NCBI GenBank assembly: GCA_025934375.1
Contig: JAICYD010000062.1
Span: forward strand, 1-39,786
Direction of reading: 5' to 3'
Origin: Streptosporangiaceae bacterium
GTDB taxonomy: Bacteria > Actinomycetota > Actinomycetes > Streptosporangiales > Streptosporangiaceae
Length of the DNA stretch: 39,786 nt
The notes under the pieces were generated by a model. That model did not search any database. It was not told the DNA's origin and saw only the letters and a list, made by a program, of their open reading frames with translations. Shown piece by piece: positions 25,181-33,323 of the stretch. How positions within the stretch are numbered: position 1 is the first letter of the stretch; the number at the start of each line of letters is the position of its first letter. A program made the position numbers and the translations under genes.

Positions 25181-26407
25181 TTGACCATCGGATTGCCAGC
25201 CGGCCCGGCCCATCCAGCCGCCGGGACGCCGGGCACGGTTCCCGGGCTGGTCAACGACGATGTCGTCGCGGCGGTGCGCCGCTACCTGGAGGGCGGCGGC
25301 CCGCTGTCGGTCGCGGACGGCACCGGCGTCATCGGCGAGCTGGAGCGACGGCTCGAAGAGCTGCTCAGCGTGCGCAACGTGCTAACGTTCAGCTCCGGCA
25401 CCGGCGCGCTGCACGGCGGGTACCTGGCGCTGGACCTGCCCCGGGGGTCGGAAGTGATCGCCCCGGTGCTCGGGTTCCACGCGAGCGTTACCCCGGCGCT
25501 GCACTGCGGCCTGAACGTGGCCCTGGTCGACGTCGACCCGGAGACAGGGACCATGTCGCCGGGCGCTCTACGGGCCGCGATCACCAGGCAAGTCCGGTGC
25601 GTTGTCGTGGTCCACTACCTCGGCCACCCTGCGGAGATGGGCGAGATCGCGGCGATCTGCCGGGAACATGACCTGCTCTTGGTCGAGGACTGCTCGCACG
25701 CCTACCTGTCCACCTTGCGCGGTCGCCCGGTCGGAACGTTCGGTGATGTGGCCGCCTGGAGCATGCAGGCGCGCAAGACCCTGTCCGCTGGCGAGGGCGG
25801 TTTCCTCGCGACCCCGGACCGTGCCTTCTTCGAGCGGGCCGTGCTGGCCGGCCACTACCGTGGCCGGTCCCATGCTCAGGTGACTGACCCGGCGCTCGCG
25901 CGGCTCGCCGAGACCGGGCTCGGCCTGAAGTACCGTCTCCATCCGCTCGCAGCCGTCATCGCCCTCGCGGGGGCGGAGAAGCTGCAGGCGGGCGTCGAGC
26001 ACCGGCAGCGTCTCCTGGGACGGCTGAGCTCCCGGCTGGCCGAGGCTTCCAGGATCGTCCCGCCCGTGGTGCGCGCGGACGTGAGCATGGGCGGCTGGTT
26101 CAGCTACCGGCCCGCCGCGCCGGGCTTGGCCGACGCTGACCTGGCCCGTTTCCTGGAGGCACTGCGCGCGACAGGCGTGCCCGCGCACCTGCCAGAGGTC
26201 GGCCCGCTGGATGCGGAGCCGCTGTTCCGTGAACCGGTCCCGCTGCTTGCGGCGACGGGGACGTGGCGGCCCCGGCTGTGCGGCCCGTTCGACGGTGCTC
26301 GCGCCTACCAGCGCGGCCGCCTGTCGGTCACGGTCACCGACGCGGACGACGAGGCCCGGATGGACGCCTACGCCGCCGCGTTCGCAACAGTGTCAACGGC
26401 AGGTTGA
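25181..26407 (+). CDS. DegT/DnrJ/EryC1/StrS-family PLP aminotransferase
   Basis: A 408-residue protein from TTG 25181, with GGAAGGAAG upstream. The fold type I aminotransferase motifs are present: FSSGTGALHGGYLAL (PLP phosphate site), VVVVHYLGHPAEMGEI, LLVEDCSHAY (Asp to the pyridine nitrogen) and AWSMQARKTLSAGEGG with Lys199 as the PLP-binding lysine. Such enzymes aminate keto-sugars or cyclitols in secondary metabolism. First gene of the eight-gene operon. An earlier in-frame start at 25082 would lie inside the hairpin and is not favoured. Confidence 0.9.
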   Translation: MTIGLPAGPAHPAAGTPGTVPGLVNDDVVAAVRRYLEGGGPLSVADGTGVIGELERRLEELLSVRNVLTFSSGTGALHGGYLALDLPRGSEVIAPVLGFHASVTPALHCGLNVALVDVDPETGTMSPGALRAAITRQVRCVVVVHYLGHPAEMGEIAAICREHDLLLVEDCSHAYLSTLRGRPVGTFGDVAAWSMQARKTLSAGEGGFLATPDRAFFERAVLAGHYRGRSHAQVTDPALARLAETGLGLKYRLHPLAAVIALAGAEKLQAGVEHRQRLLGRLSSRLAEASRIVPPVVRADVSMGGWFSYRPAAPGLADADLARFLEALRATGVPAHLPEVGPLDAEPLFREPVPLLAATGTWRPRLCGPFDGARAYQRGRLSVTVTDADDEARMDAYAAAFATVSTAG

Positions 26408-26415
26408 CAGTGGCC

Positions 26416-27792
26416 ATGACGACGGCGCTGGCCTCGGCCACGGGAGGCCTGACGCGCGCCGACCGCGGCGCGGTGCTGGCAGCGGCCCGGGAGATCAGGC
26501 AGAACGCGCGCGACCTTGAGCGGGACTGGACCCAGCGGCTGCGGGCGGCCGGGACCGTGCTCCCGCCAGGTGACGGCCTGGCGGAGAGCGCCTTCCTCGC
26601 GCCCGGCGGCGGCTACCGGCTCCCGCTTGGCCAGCTAACCGAGCTCGGGGACGCTGCGCGGGCGTTCGTCTCCTCCTTGCGGATAGCGCCGGACAGCTGG
26701 GCCTACCTGCGGGGCTACGGCTACTACGCGGCCGACGCCGCGATGTACCTGCCCGATCGCGTCCCGTCAGCCGGCACGCGGTGGGACATCATCACCAGCC
26801 GGTGGCCCTTCTACCGGGACCTCGCGGCGCCGATGGCGGCGGAGGCCGCCGTGCCGCCGGTCCCGTGGGGCCGGTGGCTGGCCTGGCTGTCGTTCCTGGA
26901 GGCGATCGTCAACGATCTGTGCGCTGCCGCCTGGTGCGCGTCCAGCCTCGGCGACGGCGAGGCCAGCGCCATGGCCATGGCGGGGATCGCCGGCGTCTGC
27001 GAGCTGCTGGCCGAGGCCGGCTGGCACTGGTGGAACGAGCCAGGACGGGCCCGCCAGGCCACCTGGGCGGCCCGGTTGTCCGCCGTGGCCGGCGACCCGG
27101 AGTTCGCCGGGATGCTCGCCGGGCTGGGCGGCAGGCTGCGCGCGGAACGAGCGCCGTCGTGGGCGGTGCGCGCGATCCGCGAGGGCGACATCACCTGGCA
27201 GGCCGCCGCCGCGTTCGAGACGGTCTGGCCCGCAGTCCGCGCTGCGCACCCGGCCTCGCGGTTCCTGCTGGTCAGCGAGGTGTTCGGCGCGATGGCCGCC
27301 GGGCCGCTGTGGGCGGCCATGATGCCGGACGCCGACCGGGACGTGACCGCGCTGGCGACCACCAGGATGTCGGTCCACGAGCAGGAGATGGGCCGCGTCC
27401 CCGCCACCGCGTGGCGTACGACCGCCATTCCCGCCGCCGGGCGGGTGGTGGTTCACCTGGACGACTCGGTGTTCACCGGCCGGACCCACGCCGCGCTGCG
27501 CGACGCCCTCACTGGCACGCCGGAGGCGGTCTACCTCGCCGCACTGACCCTCGACGTGGGCACCCCGGTCAACCACCCCGAGGAGGTCACGTCCCTGGGC
27601 CGCACCGTCGCCGGGCACATGGGCTACATCACCACTCTGGCCCGGACGCCCTCGGGGCGCCTCCCATCCGCCGCCAGCCTGTGGGCCCGCCGCAAGCGGA
27701 TCGCCGAAGATCCAGCCGCCCGGGTAGCGGGCGGCTCGGACCGGCTGCTGGCCACCTTGTGGCACCGGTACGCGGAGGACATCCATGCCTGA
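26416..27792 (+). CDS. Helical protein with C-terminal phosphoribosyltransferase-like domain
   Basis: A 458-residue protein from ATG 26416 (GTG 26410 also possible), a few bases after the aminotransferase stop. Residues 1-270 are mostly helical (FLEAIVNDLCAAAW, AGIAGVCELLAEAGWHWW) and match nothing I know. Near residue 345 the strand-loop VVVHLDDSVFTGRTHAAL has the two acidic residues and Thr/Gly loop of a PRPP-binding type I phosphoribosyltransferase. MSVHEQEMGR before it could be the flexible hood. It may attach or remove a ribose-5-phosphate. The next gene starts inside its end. Confidence 0.6.
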   Translation: MTTALASATGGLTRADRGAVLAAAREIRQNARDLERDWTQRLRAAGTVLPPGDGLAESAFLAPGGGYRLPLGQLTELGDAARAFVSSLRIAPDSWAYLRGYGYYAADAAMYLPDRVPSAGTRWDIITSRWPFYRDLAAPMAAEAAVPPVPWGRWLAWLSFLEAIVNDLCAAAWCASSLGDGEASAMAMAGIAGVCELLAEAGWHWWNEPGRARQATWAARLSAVAGDPEFAGMLAGLGGRLRAERAPSWAVRAIREGDITWQAAAAFETVWPAVRAAHPASRFLLVSEVFGAMAAGPLWAAMMPDADRDVTALATTRMSVHEQEMGRVPATAWRTTAIPAAGRVVVHLDDSVFTGRTHAALRDALTGTPEAVYLAALTLDVGTPVNHPEEVTSLGRTVAGHMGYITTLARTPSGRLPSAASLWARRKRIAEDPAARVAGGSDRLLATLWHRYAEDIHA

Positions 27793-28495
27793 CCAGCACG
27801 GCGACGCGGCGAGCGCGCTGGCCTGGCAGCCCGCGCCGGGGCGGCATGCCCCGATGATGCCGTGGCCAGCCGTCCAGCAGGGCATCGACGCGGTGGCTGC
27901 GCAAGTGCGGGATGCCGGGATCGTTCCGGATGCGATGATCGGGATCTTCCAGGGCGGCTGGATGATCGCGCAGGGCCTGGCTGATCACTTCCCGGGGACC
28001 CCGGTCCTTGGCGTCATGGCCAGTCTCAGCGACGGGGGCAGGGAGCTCTACGCGGAACTGGTCAGCGCGGGCGACGGGGTGCTCCGCCCGGTTGTCCTGG
28101 CACCCGGCAGCACCGTCCTGCTCGTGGACGAGGTCGTGGACTCGGGCCGGACCGCGCGGACGTTCCTGGCCTTGCTCCGCCGCGACTACCAGCTTCGGCC
28201 CCGGCTGGCCTGCATCTGCGCCGATGCCGGTGCGGACCCGCAACCGGACTTCTGCGCGGACCGCATGACCGATCTTCCGCTGCTGGTGCTGCCGTGGCGC
28301 GTCCAACGGGACTTCGGCCAGGCGATCGCCTGCCTGCTGCGGGCCTGCCCCCTGACCACCAGCCAGATCGATGAAAGGCTCCGTGACCTCGGACATGACA
28401 TCCCTCCGGACATCCTGGAACACCGGCTCGGCGACCTCTTCGTCAGCGGGCACGTCACCCGGAGCGCCGACGGGCGGTGGGCCAGCCGCCGCTGA
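27785..28495 (+). CDS. Type I phosphoribosyltransferase (Gpt/HGPRT-like)
   Basis: A 236-residue protein from ATG 27785, overlapping the previous gene by eight bases. DAMIGIFQGGWMIAQGLADHF is the first strand with the pyrophosphate loop, and VLLVDEVVDSGRTARTF (about residues 111-127) is the classic PRPP signature. These enzymes transfer ribose-5-phosphate from PRPP to a base. Residues 180-236 (TTSQIDERLRDLGHDIPPD, FVSGHVTRSADGRW) form an extra winged-helix-like tail absent from salvage enzymes, suggesting an adapted role. Confidence 0.8.
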   Translation: MPDQHGDAASALAWQPAPGRHAPMMPWPAVQQGIDAVAAQVRDAGIVPDAMIGIFQGGWMIAQGLADHFPGTPVLGVMASLSDGGRELYAELVSAGDGVLRPVVLAPGSTVLLVDEVVDSGRTARTFLALLRRDYQLRPRLACICADAGADPQPDFCADRMTDLPLLVLPWRVQRDFGQAIACLLRACPLTTSQIDERLRDLGHDIPPDILEHRLGDLFVSGHVTRSADGRWASRR

Positions 28496-28499
28496 TCAG

Positions 28500-29345
28500 G
28501 TGCGGGCCTGGTACGACGCCGACCCTGGGCGCGAATGGCAGCGCATCGACAGCGGCCCCTACCACCGGCTGGAGGGCGAGGTCATCCAGCGCGACATCCT
28601 CCCGCCCATCCTGGCCCCCGGAAGCCGCGTCCTGGACATCGGCTGCGGCCCCGGACGGCACGCCCTCGCGCTCGCCGCCCAGGGGCACTTCGTCGCCTTG
28701 GCCGACATCTCCCCGGCCTGCATCGAGATGGCCAGGCAGCGGTTCGTCGGCGCAGGCCTGGAGGCCCAGCTGCTCGGCGCGCAGGCCTGCTCCGCGACTG
28801 GCATCACGGCCGGGGCGGGGAGCTTCGACGTGGTCCTGATGTACGGGCCGCTGTACCACCTGACCGACGACGGCGACGCGCGGGCCGCCGTCGCGCGAGC
28901 TGTCGCGGCACTGCGGCCCAGCGGGTACCTGTCGGCGATCTTCCTGACCCGGACCTCGGTCATCCGGGACCTGATCAAGCGCGGCCGGCTCGCTGAGATC
29001 CGCGCGCTCATGGACGGCGGCTACCTGGATCACGGCGTCTACCTGCCGTCGGGGGAGTCCCGCCGCGACTATATGTCGGCCGCGCGGACCCACCGGTTCG
29101 CCGATGCGGCGCGCCTCCTCCGGGGCGCGGGGCTGAAGATCACCGATATCCGCTCGCTGGAAGGCGCGGCGGCCTGGATGCGCCCCTACGTCGATGAGGT
29201 GGCCGCGGCCCCGGACGCGTTCCGCGAGCTCAGCGAGGTCGTCCGCGCGACCGCGACGCTCCCGGAGCTGATCGAGTCCGGCGACCACTTCGCGGTCACC
29301 GCCCGCAAGCCGGCCGTTGGCATCCCTGCCGTGGCGGCGTCATGA
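28500..29345 (+). CDS. Class I SAM-dependent methyltransferase
   Basis: A 281-residue protein from GTG 28500, four bases past the phosphoribosyltransferase stop. It contains motif I SRVLDIGCGPGRHALALA (about 42-58), an acidic end of strand 2 (ALADISPACIEMA), FDVVLMYGPLYHL, and post-motif LRPSGYLSAIFL. It resembles small-molecule N- or O-methyltransferases. The opening RAWYDADPGREWQR is typical of a group of actinomycete enzymes in this superfamily. Its stop overlaps the next ATG (ATGA). The substrate is probably an intermediate of the operon product. Confidence 0.85.
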   Translation: MRAWYDADPGREWQRIDSGPYHRLEGEVIQRDILPPILAPGSRVLDIGCGPGRHALALAAQGHFVALADISPACIEMARQRFVGAGLEAQLLGAQACSATGITAGAGSFDVVLMYGPLYHLTDDGDARAAVARAVAALRPSGYLSAIFLTRTSVIRDLIKRGRLAEIRALMDGGYLDHGVYLPSGESRRDYMSAARTHRFADAARLLRGAGLKITDIRSLEGAAAWMRPYVDEVAAAPDAFRELSEVVRATATLPELIESGDHFAVTARKPAVGIPAVAAS

Positions 29346-31318
29346 GCGGCCGACGGCGGGTTCTGGCGGCGACTCCGGGGATGCTGTGCTTCGCGCCCGC
29401 AGTCGTGGTTCACGGGGGGAGGCGGCTGCTCGCGTACTCGGCTGGCGCGGAAGCCGACCGGGCGTTCGGCACCCGACGGCACGACGATGGCCGCGCCGAG
29501 TCCTGGTACTGCGGCGGGCGCAACCGGATCCTGGTCGCCGCGCTGCCCGCCGCCGGCACCGCCGTGACCTCGGCGGAGGCGGTCCTGCCGGTGCCGGCCG
29601 GGGTGCGGGACATGACGGGCGTGAGCCTGGCCAGCGACGGGCGCCTGCTGCGCGCCTGGTTCAGCGTCCGGTCGGCGGTCGGCTCGTGGCAGGTCTACCA
29701 CTGCGCGAGCGGCGACAGCGGCCTGACATGGACTGCGCCGGCCCTGGTCCTCGCCCCGGGGCCAGCCGACGGCACCGACGGCGAGCATGTCCTGCTGCCT
29801 GCCGTGCTGCTCCGCCGGGACGGCTGGTGGATGTGGTACGCCGGCCGCGACGGCGCGAACCGCCGCGTCTACCTGGCCCGCTCGGCGGACGGGATCCACT
29901 GGCAGCGCCACGGGGTGGCCCTCGGCCTGGGTCCCGCCGGGAGCCCGGACGCCTACGCCACTGACTGCCCGGCGGTCGCCGTCGCCGGGGGCATGCTCGT
30001 GATGCTGTACGGGGCCGGGTCGTCCCGGTCGATCGCGGCAGCAGCCTCCCGCGATGGCGTTCGCTGGCGGCGGCTCGGCCCCGTCGTTCACCGCGGCGGC
30101 CCTGGCGAGCCGGACTCGGCCTACGCGTTCTATCCCGCGCTGCTGCCCGCCGGCCCGGGGCACGCGGAGCTGGTGTACGCCGGGGAGGACGACCACGGCC
30201 AGTGGCGGGTACTGCACGGCGGCGTCCTGGACCTGCGCGCCGTGGCGGCCCGCCGCGTCCCGCTGCCCTGCCCGTCCCAGGTGGCCGGCACCGTGGCCAG
30301 CATCCGGGCTGGCGTCCCCGCGTCCTACCTCCACGAGCCGGAAGACTGCCACGGGCCGGCACTCGCGTGGCGGTCACCGGACGGGCTCATCCGCCAGCTG
30401 CGGCCCAGCTCCGTCCCCGTCTTCGAGGTCCGCGCCCCCGGCAGCCCGGCCGTGGTCGTCAAGCTCGCCCGCAGCCGTGCCCTCGCAGAGCGGGAGGCCG
30501 ACGGCGCGCACGTCCTTTCCCGCTTCCTGCCCGTCCCCGCCATGGCCCTTCACTACCACGGGGACCACGTGGCCGTGGTGATGGAGCACCTTGACGGCGC
30601 GTCACTGCGCGCCCTGGCCACAGCCGGGGACAGCCGCCTCGCCCCGCTCATCGCCGCCGTCACCGAGCGGCTGGCCGCCGTCACCGCGGCGACCGCGGTT
30701 CCCGCCGCCCGCGCCGGGCGTCCCGCGCAAACCCGGCAGGATGCCAGCATGACCAGGGACTGGATAGGTGAGATCGCCCGCCGCCTGGCACCCTGGGCGG
30801 ACGCGCCGGTATACCTGAACGGCCGCCCGGCCTGCCTGACGCCCGCCCAGGCCACGGAGGCGGCGGCCTGCCTGACGGCCCGGCCGCCGCGCATGCTCGC
30901 CTACAGCAGCGGCGATGTCCACCTCGGCAACATCCACGTCGCCCCGGCCGGCATCCGCTGGTGGCTGCTGGACCTGGAGTTCGCCGGGCTGCACGACCCG
31001 GACCAGGTCACCGCCGGGTTCTTGGCGTCACTGCTCAAGCACGCCGGCCTGATCACCAGCGCCACCGCCGAGGCACGGGCCGGCGGGCTGCACGTGACCG
31101 CCCGGCTCCGCGGCGAGGCCGCCAGCCGGATGCTCGGCACGCCGTTCCTGCTTGAGCGGCTCGCCTGCGGCGTGGCAGACCCCGCACGGGTCTTCGCGTT
31201 CACGGTGGCCGCGCTCCGGTTCCGGCTGGGCGCGGGCCAGCCCGGCAGGCTGCCGCCCCCGGCCGCGCTGGCCGCCCTCGCACTCGCCGCCCGTATGACC
31301 GGGCAGGACCAGCCATGA
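29342..31318 (+). CDS. Fusion of a glycosidase-like beta-propeller and an APH-type kinase domain
   Basis: A 658-residue protein. Residues about 1-320 form a five-bladed-propeller type sequence, with repeated S-x-D-G-x-x-W turns (CASGDSGLTW, ARSADGIHWQ, AASRDGVRW), as in GH32/43/68/130-like proteins. A classical catalytic triad is not obvious. Residues about 350-650 resemble aminoglycoside/choline phosphotransferases: VVVKLARSRALAEREA, VMEHLDGASLRAL, SGDVHLGN (523-530, Ser replacing the usual His of HGD) and LLDLEFAG. It may bind a sugar and phosphorylate a hydroxyl. ATGA overlaps at both ends. Confidence 0.75.
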   Translation: MSGRRRVLAATPGMLCFAPAVVVHGGRRLLAYSAGAEADRAFGTRRHDDGRAESWYCGGRNRILVAALPAAGTAVTSAEAVLPVPAGVRDMTGVSLASDGRLLRAWFSVRSAVGSWQVYHCASGDSGLTWTAPALVLAPGPADGTDGEHVLLPAVLLRRDGWWMWYAGRDGANRRVYLARSADGIHWQRHGVALGLGPAGSPDAYATDCPAVAVAGGMLVMLYGAGSSRSIAAAASRDGVRWRRLGPVVHRGGPGEPDSAYAFYPALLPAGPGHAELVYAGEDDHGQWRVLHGGVLDLRAVAARRVPLPCPSQVAGTVASIRAGVPASYLHEPEDCHGPALAWRSPDGLIRQLRPSSVPVFEVRAPGSPAVVVKLARSRALAEREADGAHVLSRFLPVPAMALHYHGDHVAVVMEHLDGASLRALATAGDSRLAPLIAAVTERLAAVTAATAVPAARAGRPAQTRQDASMTRDWIGEIARRLAPWADAPVYLNGRPACLTPAQATEAAACLTARPPRMLAYSSGDVHLGNIHVAPAGIRWWLLDLEFAGLHDPDQVTAGFLASLLKHAGLITSATAEARAGGLHVTARLRGEAASRMLGTPFLLERLACGVADPARVFAFTVAALRFRLGAGQPGRLPPPAALAALALAARMTGQDQP

Positions 31319-32055
31319 CCCCGCCGCCGGGCACCGCAGTGCTCGTCTTCGACGTCGACCAGACCCTCATCGACACCGGCGCCGCATGGGAGCACGCCCT
31401 GGCCATCACCTGCGCACGGGCCGCCGATGCGGCACCCGGCCTCAGCGCCGGCGACCTGGGCAGCGCGTACCGCGCCGTCTCCGGCGACCTGTGGTCCCGG
31501 TACGACGACGTGCTCGCCCCGCTCGCCACCGTGATCGCCATCCGCGAGCATGCCTGGGGCCAGGCGCTGGCCGCCTGCGGAGCCGCGCTGCCCGCCAGCC
31601 AGGTGCGGCTGCTCGCCACCGCGTTCGGCGCGGCGCAGCTAGCGGCCATCCGCCCCGACCTCCGCCTCCCCGCGCTGATGGCCCGAGCGCGGGAGCGGTA
31701 CCGGGTGGCAGCCTGCTCCAACGGGGAAGGCAGCCTGACCCGGGCAAAGCTCCGGGCCGCTGGGCTCCTGCGCTTCATGGAGGCCGTCACCTGCGGGATG
31801 GACGAGGGCGTCCGCAAGCCCGACCCGGAACTGCTGCGCCGCTGCTGCCAGCACCTCGCCGTTGCCCCAGGCACCTGCCTGCACATCGGTGACGACTGGG
31901 GCAACGACATCATCGCGGCCAGCCACGCAGGCCTGCACCCGGTCTGGATCTGCCGCGCATCTCGGGATGACCAGTCGACCCCGCCGCCCGCCGTCGCCCG
32001 CTACCCCGCGGTCGCCGGGTTCCTGGACGCGCTCCTCCCGGCGGCCAGGCGATGA
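31315..32055 (+). CDS. HAD-superfamily phosphatase
   Basis: A 246-residue protein. All four HAD motifs are visible: FDVDQT (nucleophile and acid Asp), ACSNGEG (motif II Ser), RKPDPELL (Lys) and HIGDDWGNDI (motif IV acids). An alpha-helical C1 cap lies between motifs I and II, as in phosphoglycolate-phosphatase-like enzymes. Within this operon it is well placed to remove the 5'-phosphate from a ribosylated intermediate. ATGA overlaps at both ends. Confidence 0.9.
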   Translation: MTPPPGTAVLVFDVDQTLIDTGAAWEHALAITCARAADAAPGLSAGDLGSAYRAVSGDLWSRYDDVLAPLATVIAIREHAWGQALAACGAALPASQVRLLATAFGAAQLAAIRPDLRLPALMARARERYRVAACSNGEGSLTRAKLRAAGLLRFMEAVTCGMDEGVRKPDPELLRRCCQHLAVAPGTCLHIGDDWGNDIIAASHAGLHPVWICRASRDDQSTPPPAVARYPAVAGFLDALLPAARR

Positions 32056-33323
32056 GCGCACGGCTGCCCGCTGGCGCCCGGCACGACGTGCTGGGCACCT
32101 TCCCGGTCCCGGCCAGCGAGATCACCGCCGCCGAGCAGATGGGCGTCCCGCCGTCCCTGCTCGCCCGGTTCTTCCCCCGGGCCTGCGACCAGATCGCGCT
32201 CAGCCGCTCGGCGCTCTACTACGACATCCCCGGGGCCGCTCCGGCAGTGCCCCTGCTGTGGCGGGCGCTGTGGACCCTCGGCCGGCATCGGGATGACCCG
32301 GTCGGCGCGCTGCGGCGCGCGGTGACGGAGAACCTGCTCAATATCTACGCGGCCACCGCGTATGCCGCGTGGGAGCACGACACCCGGCAGGCTCTCGCCG
32401 GCTCGCCGGCCGACGAGCATCCGCTCGACTCGCTGCTGGACACGGCCACCCGGCTCGCCGCCGGCCTGGCCGGGCAGCCGGACCGCTGGGACGACGAGCT
32501 GCCCGTAACCCTGCCCGAGGGCATCCCCGGGCAGCGCCGGACGTTCCGTGAGCTAGATAGCCAGGCCAAGATCGCCGACGAGCTCGGCTACCTCCTCGCC
32601 CACGTCCTCACGCCCGCCGGCAACATCAGCGCGGTAGCCTGCCCCGCCTACGGGTCGATGGCACTCGCGCTCGCCGCCCGCGCCGTGATCCCCGCCACCC
32701 TGCCCGGCGTGACCGTTCACCTGATCCGGCTCGGCTTCCACGACCTTGCCGCGGAAAGGTTCCTCGGCCGTGACGGGACAATCCGCGCTGAGCTGACCGC
32801 CCCGCCCGGGCACCGGGAACGCCTCGCCGCAGCCGCGCGCGGCAGGCGCGTCCTGGTGATCGACGACAACGTCGGCTATGGCACGACCCTCGGCGCGGCT
32901 CGCAGGCTGATCGCCCAGTACGGGGGGCTGGCGTTTACCCGCAGCACGGAGACGGCCTGGCATCTTTACCACCGCTCCGGGGACCACGACATCGCTGACG
33001 TGGCGGACCTGCCCAGCCTGCGGCCCAACTTCCACCACCGCGTCCAGCACCGGCTCATCAGCCACCTGCAGCGCGGCGACGCCGCCGGCTACGCCCGCGA
33101 CTCGGCGCACAGTGTGCGGGCTGACCTGCGGCAGCAGATGACTGGCGCCTACCAGCTCGCCCTCAGCGTCGGCACGTGGACGCCGGGGCACCTAGAACGG
33201 ATGCGCCAGGAGCTGGCCTTCGCGCAGCTGCACTGGACTGAGCCCGGCGTGCCCCCGTCCGACGGGGCCGGCATCCCGCAGCCCTGGCAGGTTGCTCCCG
33301 AGGCGGCCCGATCATGGCGATGA
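32052..33323 (+). CDS. Phosphoribosyltransferase-domain protein with long flanks
   Basis: A 423-residue protein. The central region (about 190-285) has AVACPAYGSMALALAARA, FHDLAAERF and the PRPP loop RRVLVIDDNVGYGTTLG (about 265-281), a type I phosphoribosyltransferase pattern. Helical flanks of about 180 and 130 residues (ENLLNIYAATAYAAWEHDT, ADLRQQMTGAYQLAL) are unlike salvage enzymes. Third such domain in the operon, clearly divergent from the other two. It begins with an ATGA overlap. Confidence 0.7.
   Translation: MSARLPAGARHDVLGTFPVPASEITAAEQMGVPPSLLARFFPRACDQIALSRSALYYDIPGAAPAVPLLWRALWTLGRHRDDPVGALRRAVTENLLNIYAATAYAAWEHDTRQALAGSPADEHPLDSLLDTATRLAAGLAGQPDRWDDELPVTLPEGIPGQRRTFRELDSQAKIADELGYLLAHVLTPAGNISAVACPAYGSMALALAARAVIPATLPGVTVHLIRLGFHDLAAERFLGRDGTIRAELTAPPGHRERLAAAARGRRVLVIDDNVGYGTTLGAARRLIAQYGGLAFTRSTETAWHLYHRSGDHDIADVADLPSLRPNFHHRVQHRLISHLQRGDAAGYARDSAHSVRADLRQQMTGAYQLALSVGTWTPGHLERMRQELAFAQLHWTEPGVPPSDGAGIPQPWQVAPEAARSWR

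Noticed and set aside
26781..27857. Plus-strand open frame in another phase across the PRTase-like genes
   Set aside because: Arg/Gly-rich shadow translation; the overlapping frame has the PRPP motif and proper starts.
29186..30352. Long minus-strand open frame opposite the methyltransferase and propeller genes
   Set aside because: Mirror frame of strongly GC-biased plus-strand genes that carry clear domains; the product is low-complexity and matches nothing.
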